From: Anaerophaga thermohalophila DSM 12881 | GTDB lineage: Bacteria; Bacteroidota; Bacteroidia; Bacteroidales; Marinilabiliaceae | Direction of reading: 5' to 3' | Assembly (NCBI RefSeq): GCF_000191885.1 | Contig: NZ_AEWI01000010.1 | Coordinates: forward strand, 1 to 64,000 | Length of the DNA: 64,000 nucleotides | In this document: one piece after another, positions 26,344-34,436 of the stretch | Layout: each line of letters begins with the position of its first letter | Position numbering within the stretch: position 1 is the stretch's first letter | Translations under genes and position numbers: made by a program | Notes under the pieces: model-generated | The model's database searches: none | Seen by the model: the letters and a program-made list of their open reading frames with translations, nothing else | What the model was told of the DNA's origin: nothing

Positions 26344-27773
26344 AAATACAAATCCCTTTCCCCCTTTTTAACTCTTTCCAACCGGTCGATCAGCTTATCC
26401 CGAAACTGTTCATCCTTATAGTCTTTCAGATTCTCTTCGATAAGCCGGTAGCCTTTCTCTTTGGTCTCTTGCGGAGCATAATCTTCAAGATATTCGGCCA
26501 TGGTAAGTATAGCATTGGGCTGACAGAAGCGCTTGATGAAACCGGGAACAGAAAACTCCATAAAATGTTCGCCGGTTCGTTTTAAACGATAACACGCCGT
26601 ACAAAAGGAAGGCAAAAAGCCGTGACCAATAAGTTCGTCCATCACCTCGTTCAAGGTTCGGTTATCCCCAATGGTAAATTGTTCCTGATCAAGATTTTGT
26701 TCGGGATTTTTTGTTGAATAACCCTTCAGTTCAATGTTGGTTCCTCCATCAATTTGCGACACTCCAAAATGAAAAACCTCATCGCGGATATGTGCCGGTT
26801 CACGGGCAGTAAGAATCATTCCCGTGTAAGGAACAGCAAGTCTTAAAATGGCCACCAGGCGGGTAAATTCTTCATCTGAAACATCGAATTCGGGTTTAGC
26901 GTCAAACCCGGATGCTTTTTTCAGCCTGGGAAAAGAAATGGTATGCGGACCAACATTATAAACCGCTTCTAAATGATTGACATGCCGAAGAAGCCCCAAA
27001 ACTTCAAACCGCCAGTCGTAGAGTCCCAGAAGAGCACCAATGCCCACATCATCGATGGTAGCTTCCTGGGCACGATCAAGAGCCGTAATACGCCAGTCGA
27101 AATCACGCTTTTTCCCGCTAAGATGAACTTTCAGATATGTATCGCGATGATAAGTTTCCTGAAAAATTTGATAGGTACCGATACCGGCTTCTTTGACAAT
27201 TTTAAAACCATTCACATCTAAAGGTGCGGCATTGATATTGACCCTTCTAATCTCTCCGTTAAGGTGTTTAACACTGTAAACGTGGCGCGCGGTATCGGCA
27301 ATAAATTTTGCATCGTATTTGGGATGCTCTCCAAAAACAAGGATTAACCGTTTATGCCCGGCATCTTCGAGCATAGTTACCTCTTCGCTTATTTCCTCGG
27401 GTGTTAAAGTAATCCGCTTTTGTTTCTTATTACTGGTTCTGAAACCACAATATGCACAATTGTTGACACATAAATTTCCGATATAAAGAGGCGCAAAAAG
27501 CACAATTCGCTTTCCATATACTCTCTCTTTCAAATCGCGGGCACCTTGCTTTATTTCTTCCACCAGTTCAGGTGTGTTGGCGTTGATCAAGACCGCCGTT
27601 TCATCGAGTGTCAGTCTGTTTTTATCCAGCGAGCGGGCAATAACTTCCCTCACCCGTCCGGGATCGGGGTTTTCATTTCTCTTCAGGATTTCCCAAATCT
27701 CATCAGAATCAATAAAATTCTGCATGGGACGATCTTCAATCCTGTATTTCTGCGGATGATAAAAAATTGACAT
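26340..27773 (-). CDS. hydG: [FeFe]-hydrogenase maturase HydG (radical SAM tyrosine lyase)
   Basis: HydG cleaves tyrosine to supply CO and cyanide ligands for the hydrogenase H-cluster. The 477-residue protein has the radical-SAM CxxxCxxC motif at C102, C106 and C109 (LCVNNCAYCG). A C-terminal CTACYRLKRTGEHFMEF...RFC segment provides the second, auxiliary iron-sulfur cluster that distinguishes HydG from ThiH. Length is normal. It ends the run hydB-hydA-hydC-hydG. The partners hydE and hydF are not in this window. The stop codon overlaps that of panE in tail-to-tail arrangement. Confidence 0.96.
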   Translation of the reverse strand: MSIFYHPQKYRIEDRPMQNFIDSDEIWEILKRNENPDPGRVREVIARSLDKNRLTLDETAVLINANTPELVEEIKQGARDLKERVYGKRIVLFAPLYIGNLCVNNCAYCGFRTSNKKQKRITLTPEEISEEVTMLEDAGHKRLILVFGEHPKYDAKFIADTARHVYSVKHLNGEIRRVNINAAPLDVNGFKIVKEAGIGTYQIFQETYHRDTYLKVHLSGKKRDFDWRITALDRAQEATIDDVGIGALLGLYDWRFEVLGLLRHVNHLEAVYNVGPHTISFPRLKKASGFDAKPEFDVSDEEFTRLVAILRLAVPYTGMILTAREPAHIRDEVFHFGVSQIDGGTNIELKGYSTKNPEQNLDQEQFTIGDNRTLNEVMDELIGHGFLPSFCTACYRLKRTGEHFMEFSVPGFIKRFCQPNAILTMAEYLEDYAPQETKEKGYRLIEENLKDYKDEQFRDKLIDRLERVKKGERDLYF

Positions 27774-27843
27774 AACCCTTGTCTTTAAAACTATAAAGTT
27801 ACGACGATTATCGGGTTATTGAAAAAATAATACAGAAAATCAC

Positions 27844-28317
27844 CTAATATTCGTCCAGAATTTTCTTCACATCTTCGGGCGAAACACGCCCGTGAACCCG
27901 CTCTCCGACGGTTACCACGGGAGCCAGTCCGCAGGCGCCAACGCATCGCAGACAACTCAACGAAAACTTGCCATCAGGTGTTGTTTCACCCACTTTCACA
28001 TTCAGCAGGCGTTTAAACTCCTCGAGTACTTTCTCGGCTCCCCGCACATAGCACGCTGTCCCCATGCAAATGGAAATAGGATGCTTCCCTTTAGGCAACA
28101 TGGAGAAAAAAGAATAAAATGTCACCACACCATACACGTGTGCCACGGAAACATTCATCTCATCAGCCACGATTTCCTGAACCTCGGCAGGAAGGTAACC
28201 AAACAATTGCTGTGCCTGATGTAAAACGTTGATAAGCTCGCCGGGATCGTTATTAAAACTTTTGCAAATGTTCTTCAACTCCTGAACTTTGTTATCGGGT
28301 ATTTTTACTTTTGCCAT
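27844..28317 (-). CDS. hydC: NuoE-like subunit of the NAD-linked [FeFe] hydrogenase (HydC/HndA)
   Basis: A 157-residue thioredoxin-fold [2Fe-2S] protein that passes electrons within the trimeric hydrogenase. Cluster ligands are C84 and C89 (CMGTAC) and C125 and C129 (CVGAC), spaced as in NuoE. The N-terminal helical part (residues 10-65) is also NuoE-like. In Thermotoga HydABC and Desulfovibrio HndABCD such a subunit accompanies HydA and HydB. It lies 200 bp downstream of hydA, a gap occupied by short tandem repeats, and 70 bp upstream of hydG. Confidence 0.93.
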   Translation of the reverse strand: MAKVKIPDNKVQELKNICKSFNNDPGELINVLHQAQQLFGYLPAEVQEIVADEMNVSVAHVYGVVTFYSFFSMLPKGKHPISICMGTACYVRGAEKVLEEFKRLLNVKVGETTPDGKFSLSCLRCVGACGLAPVVTVGERVHGRVSPEDVKKILDEY

Positions 28318-28334
28318 AAAAACAAATCTTTAGA

Positions 28335-28517
28335 TTATCAGATTAAAGATATTTAGATATTAGATGTTAGATTGTTAGATATTAGATGTTAGATTGTTAG
28401 ATGTTAGATGTTAGATTGTTAGATGTTAGATGTTAGATTGTTAGATGATGTAATAACTTATAACATTCTAAAAACTATCCACTATCCACTAAAAACTATC
28501 CACTATCCACTAAAAAC
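28335..28517. repeat. Simple tandem repeats between hydA and hydC
   Basis: 28335-28450 is a run of TTAGATGTTAGATTG-like units; 28470-28515 repeats CTATCCACTAAAAA. They lie inside the hydrogenase gene run and could change length by slippage. Confidence 0.8.
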
Positions 28518-30308
28518 TTATTCTTCAATCTCCTCTTTTTTCCTGCGATTGAAATAGTGGGTGTGCAACAGCTCATGCGACAGATCGCTGAGCGGTTCTC
28601 CGAGAAACTCTTTATAAAGTTCCTGTATGAACGGATTTTCGTGCGACTTGCGTATGGGTTTTCCGGCATCTTCTTCATAGATGGCCCGTTGACGTTTTTT
28701 CAGTATATCAACATTGCCATGATGATAAGGCTGACCACCCCCTCCGATACATCCGCCGGGACAAGCCATTATTTCAATGGCGTGGAAATCCGACTTTCCT
28801 GATTTTATATCTTCCAACAGCTTACGGGCATTGCCTAATCCATGCGCAATACCAATGTTAAGTTTCATGCCGTCAAAATCGACGGTCGCTTTCCGTGAAC
28901 CTTCCATTCCCCTGAGCTCATTAAATTCGACCTTTTCAAGATGTTTCCCGGTATGCAATTCATAAGCAGTACGTACAGCAGCTTCAATCACGCCCCCTGT
29001 TGTTCCGAAAATAACTCCGGCACCTGTCGATTCCCCGAGAGGCTGGTCAAATTCCTCATCGGTAAGTGAAGCAAAATCAATATTGGCATTGCGGATAAGC
29101 TGAGCCAGTTCACGTGTGGTAATTGAAACATTAACATCGGCATCGCCATTCACGGAGAACTCCTCGCGCGTACATTCATATTTCTTGGCCAGGCAAGGCA
29201 TTACCGAAACCACTACAAGGTCTTCACGTTTTTTATCAAGCTTCTTTGCAAAGTAAGATTTTGCTATGGCACCAAACATCTGTTGAGGCGATTTGGCGGT
29301 TGAAGGAATATCAATCATCTCCGGGAACTGATGTTCGAAAAATTTGACCCATCCCGGACAGCAACTGGTAAGAATGGGCAATTTAACACTCTTATCCCCG
29401 TTTAAATGGCGTGTAAGACGATCGAGGAATTCGGTTCCTTCTTCCATGATCGTCAAATCGGCAGCAAAATCGGTATCAAACACATAGTCGAATCCCAGTT
29501 TTTTTAATGCAGCCACCATCTTACCGGTAACCAGAGTGCCGGGCTCCATCCCGAATGATTCTCCCAATGCTGCCCTGACGGCCGGTGCTGTCTGAACCAC
29601 CACCGTTTTATTCGGATCAACCAGTGCTTCGATTACTTTCCAGGTATAGTCACGTTCGGTCAACGCTCCCGTGGGACAAACAGCAACACACTGACCACAA
29701 TATGTACACACCGAATGATCAAGGTCCATTTCGAAGGCAGGTGCTATAACCGACTCGAAACCGCGATTAACAGCCGACAAAACGCCCACTGTCTGCACTT
29801 CGTTGCAGGCTGTTTCACACCGACGACACATGATACATTTATCCATTTCGCGGATGATGGCCGGAGACTGGTCACCTTTATAATGCGACTGCTCTCCAGT
29901 GTAGTGAATTTCCCTGATGCCAAGATTTTGTGCCAGGGCCTGCAATTCACATTCTCCTGATTTAGCACAAGTCAGACACTCGGCAGGGTGATCAGAAAGA
30001 ATCAGTTCCACAACGGTACGCCTTGCATTTATCACTCTGACCGTATGGGTTTTGACAACCATTCCCTCAAGGCACTCTGTTTTACAGGCAGGGGCAAGAT
30101 TGCGGCGTCCTTCAACTTCCACGACACAAACCCTGCAACCACCTGGCTTATTCTCAAAATTCATGTCGTCCATTTTCATATAGCACAACGATGGAATCCT
30201 GATGCCGATAGATTTTGAGGCCTCCAGAATGGTGGTTCCCTGTTCCACCACAACCGGCTTATTATCTATAGTTAGTTTAACTAAGTTCATTCCTTTTATT
30301 TTTTTCAA
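28518..30308 (-). CDS. hydA: [FeFe] hydrogenase catalytic subunit HydA, NAD-linked type
   Basis: This subunit makes or consumes H2. The 596 residues contain, in order: a [2Fe-2S] domain (C42, C58, C61, C75), a His-Cys [4Fe-4S] site (H107, C111, C114, C120), two [4Fe-4S] ferredoxin clusters (C158-C168, C201-C211) and the H-cluster domain. All H-cluster motifs are intact: TSCCPGW (C316 proton relay, C317 ligand), MPCLAKK (C372) and MACPGGC (C516, C520). The C-terminal SHENPFIQELYKEFL...HELLHTHY tail is typical of HydABC enzymes. MNLVKL at codon 7 is an alternative start. It follows hydB after 15 bp. Enzymes of this make-up can bifurcate electrons between NADH and ferredoxin; whether this one does is inference. 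Confidence 0.97.
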   Translation of the reverse strand: MKKIKGMNLVKLTIDNKPVVVEQGTTILEASKSIGIRIPSLCYMKMDDMNFENKPGGCRVCVVEVEGRRNLAPACKTECLEGMVVKTHTVRVINARRTVVELILSDHPAECLTCAKSGECELQALAQNLGIREIHYTGEQSHYKGDQSPAIIREMDKCIMCRRCETACNEVQTVGVLSAVNRGFESVIAPAFEMDLDHSVCTYCGQCVAVCPTGALTERDYTWKVIEALVDPNKTVVVQTAPAVRAALGESFGMEPGTLVTGKMVAALKKLGFDYVFDTDFAADLTIMEEGTEFLDRLTRHLNGDKSVKLPILTSCCPGWVKFFEHQFPEMIDIPSTAKSPQQMFGAIAKSYFAKKLDKKREDLVVVSVMPCLAKKYECTREEFSVNGDADVNVSITTRELAQLIRNANIDFASLTDEEFDQPLGESTGAGVIFGTTGGVIEAAVRTAYELHTGKHLEKVEFNELRGMEGSRKATVDFDGMKLNIGIAHGLGNARKLLEDIKSGKSDFHAIEIMACPGGCIGGGGQPYHHGNVDILKKRQRAIYEEDAGKPIRKSHENPFIQELYKEFLGEPLSDLSHELLHTHYFNRRKKEEIEE

Positions 30309-30323
30309 TGATTATCAATCTGT

Positions 30324-32117
30324 TTACTGAACATTGATGGCTCCAAATTTACACTTCTCCACACATGCCCCGCATTTGATGCAAACAGAGTTATCAATAA
30401 AATGCGGCATCTTCCTCTCTCCCGAAATGGCATCAACCGGACAAACCCGGGAACACAGAATACATCCGATGCACAGGTTAGGGTCGATCACATACTGCAC
30501 AAGAGCAGGGCACTGTCCTGCCGGACATTTTCCATCTTTCACGTGGGCTTCATATTCTTCCGGGAAATTATCCATAGTTGATAGTACCGGGTTTGGCGAT
30601 GTCTGCCCCAACCCACAAAGTGCAGTATCCTTTATTACATTGGCAAGATTTCGAAGAAGGGTAAGATCGCCCTCTTCAGCTTTACCCTGGGTAATTTTAT
30701 CGAGTAACTCATATAGTCGCTTATTTCCAATACGGCATGGCGCACATTTGCCACAGCTTTCTTCAACCGTGAAATCAAGATAGAATTTGGCCACGGAAAC
30801 CATACAGTCATCCTCATCCATCACAATCATACCGCCCGACCCCATCATTGATCCACTCGCCACCAGAGAATCATAGTCGATAGGCAAATCCAGGTGCTTC
30901 TCTGTCAAACATCCACCGGAAGGCCCCCCGGTTTGAACCGCTTTAAATTTCTTTCCACTTTTTATGCCACCGCCAATGTCAAAAATTACCTCTCGCAGCG
31001 TCGTACCCATTGGCACTTCAATGAGCCCGACATTATTTACTTTACCGGCCAGTGCAAAAACTTTTGTTCCCGCACTTCTTTCAGTACCTATGTTTTTGAA
31101 CCATTCGGCTCCTTTAAGGAAGATGACGGGAATATTAGCAAACGTCTCAACATTATTCACATTGGTTGGCTTGCCTTTATATCCGCTCTGTGCCGGGAAA
31201 GGTGGTTTCACGGTAGGTTCTCCGCGCATACCTTCCATCGAATGAATCAGTGCTGTTTCCTCGCCACACACAAAAGCACCGGCACCATAGCGGATACTTA
31301 CATCGAAATCAAATCCAGAACCGAGTATGTCCTTACCGAGTAAACCGTACTCCCTGGCCTGATCTATGGCAATTTTAAGCCGCTTAATGGCCAGCGGATA
31401 TTCTGCACGGATGTATATCAGACCAGCATCGGCCCCAATACAGTAACCGCAAATGGCCATTGCTTCCAACACGGAATGCGGGTCTCCTTCGAGAATTGAG
31501 CGGTCCATAAAAGCGCCAGGGTCACCTTCATCGGCGTTACAAACCACATATTTCTGATCAGATTCTGATTTGTAGGTCAGCTCCCATTTCAGACCGGTAG
31601 GGAATCCTCCCCCACCGCGTCCCCTCAGGCCCGAATCCTTAACGACCTTTATGGCCTCTTCGGGGGACATTTTCTCCAGAACAGTTCCCAAAGCACTGTA
31701 GCCATCCCTTGCAATATATTCCCCGATATTCTCGGGATCGATGAAGCCACAGTTTCTTAAAGCGATTCTCAACTGCTTTTTGTAAAAATCCATGTGTTTC
31801 GAGTCGCTCACCGGTGCTTTGGTTTCGGGATCAACGTACAACAAACGTTCAACTTTTCGTCCTTTTACCAAATGCTCCAAAACCAACTCTTCGGCATCGT
31901 CGGGAGTCACCTGAACGTAAAAAGTATTATCGGGGACCATCTTTACAACCGGACCCTTTTCACAGAAACCAAAGCAACCTGTTTTCACAATCTGAACGTC
32001 ATTCCCCAGATTGTTTGCATCAACTGCTTTTTGAAGATTGGCAGCAATGGCTTCGCTTTGGGAAGCCCGGCAACCGGTACCTCCGCAAACAAGAATATGA
32101 TTTTTATATTTGGCCAT
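30324..32117 (-). CDS. hydB: NuoF-like flavoprotein subunit of the [FeFe] hydrogenase (HydB/HndC), full-length type
   Basis: The NAD(H)-binding subunit. Its 597 residues comprise an N-terminal thioredoxin-like [2Fe-2S] domain (C11, C16, C48, C52), the NuoF core with GRGGGGFPTGLKW (FMN/NAD site) and the ESCGKCAPCRIG...CGLGQ [4Fe-4S] site, and two C-terminal [4Fe-4S] ferredoxin clusters (CIGCILCSRVCP and CIKCGACVEKC). This is the arrangement of bifurcating HydB subunits. It starts 24 bp before a MITE-like repeat that separates it from the HndB-like gene. With hydA and hydC it should form a cytoplasmic complex. Confidence 0.95.
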   Translation of the reverse strand: MAKYKNHILVCGGTGCRASQSEAIAANLQKAVDANNLGNDVQIVKTGCFGFCEKGPVVKMVPDNTFYVQVTPDDAEELVLEHLVKGRKVERLLYVDPETKAPVSDSKHMDFYKKQLRIALRNCGFIDPENIGEYIARDGYSALGTVLEKMSPEEAIKVVKDSGLRGRGGGGFPTGLKWELTYKSESDQKYVVCNADEGDPGAFMDRSILEGDPHSVLEAMAICGYCIGADAGLIYIRAEYPLAIKRLKIAIDQAREYGLLGKDILGSGFDFDVSIRYGAGAFVCGEETALIHSMEGMRGEPTVKPPFPAQSGYKGKPTNVNNVETFANIPVIFLKGAEWFKNIGTERSAGTKVFALAGKVNNVGLIEVPMGTTLREVIFDIGGGIKSGKKFKAVQTGGPSGGCLTEKHLDLPIDYDSLVASGSMMGSGGMIVMDEDDCMVSVAKFYLDFTVEESCGKCAPCRIGNKRLYELLDKITQGKAEEGDLTLLRNLANVIKDTALCGLGQTSPNPVLSTMDNFPEEYEAHVKDGKCPAGQCPALVQYVIDPNLCIGCILCSRVCPVDAISGERKMPHFIDNSVCIKCGACVEKCKFGAINVQ

Positions 32118-32141
32118 AGCAATATTATGGATTTGGATTTA

Positions 32142-32284
32142 TGAGTGCAGTCTGAAAAGCATATTTTTGTCAAAATCAAGGCGTTTAAAATTTTTGTACC
32201 GGAATTAACTTGTTGTTAATGAGGATGCAAAAATTTAAAACAACAACGAGTTTGGCAATAAAGATGCTTTTCAGACCGGGTTCA
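32142..32284. repeat. MITE-like element, long-core subfamily (copy F), inside the hydrogenase gene run
   Basis: Starts TGAGTGCAGTCTGAAAAGC and ends GCTTTTCAGACCGGGTTCA. TTTA flanks both ends (4-bp target duplication). The inner pair TTTAAAATTTTTG / CAAAAATTTAAAAC is kept. It lies exactly between the HndB-like gene, whose stop begins two bases away, and hydB. Confidence 0.88.
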
Positions 32285-32285
32285 T

Positions 32286-32687
32286 TTATCTATTATCAAT
32301 GGTTTTGTAAGTGTCAGGAATGATACCATCCACAAGTTCACCGTTCTTAATATACTTTTCTATAATCTCCGAAGCTTTTTTTGTGTTAACATTTCCAAAA
32401 ACAACGGGTTCTTCGCCTGGTAGTGTCACTTCAATGGTCGGTTCTGCATAACAATAGCCCATGCATCCTGTCTGGGTTACAACAGCCTCTATAGCCTGAC
32501 GATCCAGTTCATCAATCATATAGTTCATGGTCTCCCTGGCTCCCGACGCAATTCCGCAGGTGGCCATAGATACCCTGATTTGCACGAGATTATCAGGATG
32601 ATCACTTTTTTCCCTAAGGCTGATATTACCCTTGAATTCATCCCTCATTTTTCTGAGGTCCTGAAGACTTTTTACTTTATTACTCAT
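32286..32687 (-). CDS. HndB-like thioredoxin-fold [2Fe-2S] ferredoxin protein
   Basis: About 133 residues from MSNKVKSLQDL (I prefer this start at 32687 to the ATG 18 bases upstream). The [2Fe-2S] thioredoxin-like fold is shown by VSMATCGIASGARET near residue 45 and TQTGCMGYCYAEPTIEV near residue 75, providing four cysteine or near-cysteine positions of which three to four are in the usual places. It resembles HndB of the NADP-reducing hydrogenase of Desulfovibrio. It may be an extra electron-transfer subunit for the HydABC enzyme, or belong to the sensory set; it lies between the two. Only five bases separate it from the upstream ATPase gene's stop in the long frame. Confidence 0.85.
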   Translation of the reverse strand: MSNKVKSLQDLRKMRDEFKGNISLREKSDHPDNLVQIRVSMATCGIASGARETMNYMIDELDRQAIEAVVTQTGCMGYCYAEPTIEVTLPGEEPVVFGNVNTKKASEIIEKYIKNGELVDGIIPDTYKTIDNR

Positions 32688-32709
32688 ATCTGAATCAATT
32701 TTCAAAAAC

Positions 32710-33231
32710 TTAGATTTCTTCTTTCAACATATTTCTGATAAAAACATTCACTTTAGGATGCGAAACAGGAACATCATCCAAAACCTCCTTAATCTCTTCC
32801 GAAGAAATTTCAAACGAGCCGGTGGTCTTTGTTACCCGTATCCTGAAATTGATATCGGGATGACCGGTTATCAGAAGCGCTAAAGTTGCTGCAATATCGC
32901 CTTGTGGCACACAATCTATATGCGTGATTACAAATGTGGCAGTCACTACAGTACCCTTCCCGGGTTCCGATTCAACACGCACTGTGCCGCCTGTCTGTTC
33001 TGCATTCATCTTTAAAAACGGCAATCCCAATCCCACTTTTCTGGTTGTCCGCGATGTAAAATAAGAATCGAATACCTTTTTTACTGTTTCGGAATCCATA
33101 CCGCAACCGTTGTCGCGAATGGTCATATCCAAAGCATCATCATGATGGTTCAAGTCAACAACGACCTCTGTTGCCCCTGCCTTCACCGAATTTTCGACAA
33201 TATCAAGTATGTGCATCGACAAGTCCTTCAT
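32710..33231 (-). CDS. Stand-alone histidine-kinase-type ATPase domain protein
   Basis: A 173-residue protein with the GHKL ATP-binding fold and no dimerisation/His-phosphorylation domain or membrane segment. The N box is LDIVENSVKAGAT, the G1 box IRDNGCGMD, and a TTRKVGLGLPFLK segment acts as the ATP lid and G2 box. A C-terminal extension (residues 110-173) is not part of the core fold. Proteins of this kind serve as anti-sigma or switch kinases, or feed phosphate to a separate partner. It belongs to the hydrogenase-linked regulatory gene run, and is separated from the PHP gene by a diverged repeat element. Confidence 0.87.
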   Translation of the reverse strand: MKDLSMHILDIVENSVKAGATEVVVDLNHHDDALDMTIRDNGCGMDSETVKKVFDSYFTSRTTRKVGLGLPFLKMNAEQTGGTVRVESEPGKGTVVTATFVITHIDCVPQGDIAATLALLITGHPDINFRIRVTKTTGSFEISSEEIKEVLDDVPVSHPKVNVFIRNMLKEEI

Positions 33232-33240
33232 TAGTTTTTA

Positions 33241-33333
33241 AGTATAATGGAACTCATCCCGGATAATCGGGACTCGTCTTATATCTTACATCTAACAATC
33301 TGTTACGACAATCATCGTCATGCCCGTTTCATT
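33241..33333 (-). repeat. Diverged 97-bp-family element between two regulatory genes
   Basis: AGTATAATGGAACTC at the left and CATGCCCGTTTCATT at the right are the two ends of the element in minus orientation. The centre is replaced by CCCGGATAATCGGG and TTACATCTAACAATC sequence. It fills nearly the whole gap between the ATPase and PHP genes, ending against the PHP stop codon. Confidence 0.65.
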
Positions 33334-34089
33334 TCAATCGTTGTTATCCCAAAGTGGAAGTATCTTTCTCCCTGACTCACACTTTAAAGCTTTCTTAAAC
33401 TCTTCCAGTGTGGTATCCTTCATTTTTAAATGTGTTATGTGCGTGCCTAACTTATCAGGCTGATGAGCATCCGATCCGGCAACCAAAGGTTTTATTTTAC
33501 CCCATCCCTGCCTTTGAACATCTTCTGGTTCTGCATTTGGACTAACTTCCAATGCATCCGCTCTGACATCCGACGGGATAAACCCAAGCTGACTAATCAG
33601 GCTGTTGCTACTCCGATCGATATGGGCCGGAATAAACACACCTCCCAAACGATGCACCTCTTCATACGACTGTTCCAAACTCCTGTCTATCGAGACAATC
33701 AGCAATCGTTCCTCCTCACCCAGAATATTCTCATTCTCATCCACCCAAACCTGATGGCCGAAATAGTCGGGATTATTTTTAATGACCCAAAGCCACTTGT
33801 CTAACCATTTCTGAAACTCATCCATTGCTTCCATATCCTCAAACAATGCCAGGCAATGTACTTCTTCCCGGGTGTTGATCTCTGATCCGCCCCAAACTTT
33901 TATTCCGGCATCACGTCCGAGATTCATAACTACCCGGCATTGGCGGGTAGAATTATGATCTGCGACCGCTAATATGTCAATGTGCTTTTGCCGGGCTTCA
34001 CGAATAATTCGTACCGGACTCATTTCCAGACTTCCACAAGGCGACAACACTGTGTGAACATGCAAGTCGGCACGAAATATTCTGAGCAT
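33334..34089 (-). CDS. PHP-domain metal-dependent phosphoesterase
   Basis: A 251-residue protein with the metal-binding motifs of the PHP superfamily: DLHVHT (residues 8-13), ADHNS (42-46), the Glu of WGGSEINT, PAHIDRSS and, near the C-terminus, AGSDAHQPDKLG. Relatives hydrolyse phosphoester bonds (histidinol phosphate, nucleotides, DNA ends). The substrate here is unknown. The start codon overlaps or abuts the stop of the DRTGG gene upstream (34089 is shared), indicating translational coupling. Its fixed place among H-cluster and DRTGG genes suggests it removes a small phosphorylated signal or phosphoprotein mark, but that is inference. Confidence 0.9.
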   Translation of the reverse strand: MLRIFRADLHVHTVLSPCGSLEMSPVRIIREARQKHIDILAVADHNSTRQCRVVMNLGRDAGIKVWGGSEINTREEVHCLALFEDMEAMDEFQKWLDKWLWVIKNNPDYFGHQVWVDENENILGEEERLLIVSIDRSLEQSYEEVHRLGGVFIPAHIDRSSNSLISQLGFIPSDVRADALEVSPNAEPEDVQRQGWGKIKPLVAGSDAHQPDKLGTHITHLKMKDTTLEEFKKALKCESGRKILPLWDNND

Positions 34090-34436
34090 TATATTGGTTC
34101 ATTTTTATTAATCAAAGCATAAAGTTTTCCTGCAACATCAAAGGCCTCAAGTTCGGTCCCCAGCAAAGGAATATCTTCCTCATTGCTCTGAGCAAGGGTA
34201 TCATGGTCAGGTTTCAACCCTTTGACGAGTACCACCGCAGCCACCTCTTTCAATGAGGCCACGGCCATCACATTTTTATGGGTCTGCAGGGTTATCCACA
34301 CATCACCTTCGGATGCGTTACCCATAACATCGCTCAGCAAATCGGAAACATATCCGCCTGTAATTTCCCGGTCAAGACCTTTTTCACCACCAAAAACGGT
34401 AAGACCTAATTGATGCACGATGTCATTTACTGTCAT
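34089..34436 (-). CDS. DRTGG-domain protein (first of two)
   Basis: A 115-residue single-domain protein. LDREITGGYVSDLLSDVMG (residues 21-39) is the DRTGG signature, and the rest is a small alpha/beta fold (WITLQTHKNVMAVASLKEVAAVVLVKG). DRTGG domains occur between CBS domains, in phosphotransacetylase and next to HPr-kinase-like proteins, and are thought to bind ligands, perhaps nucleotides. It overlaps the end of the upstream H-cluster protein gene by 14 bases and is coupled to the PHP gene downstream. Confidence 0.88.
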   Translation of the reverse strand: MTVNDIVHQLGLTVFGGEKGLDREITGGYVSDLLSDVMGNASEGDVWITLQTHKNVMAVASLKEVAAVVLVKGLKPDHDTLAQSNEEDIPLLGTELEAFDVAGKLYALINKNEPI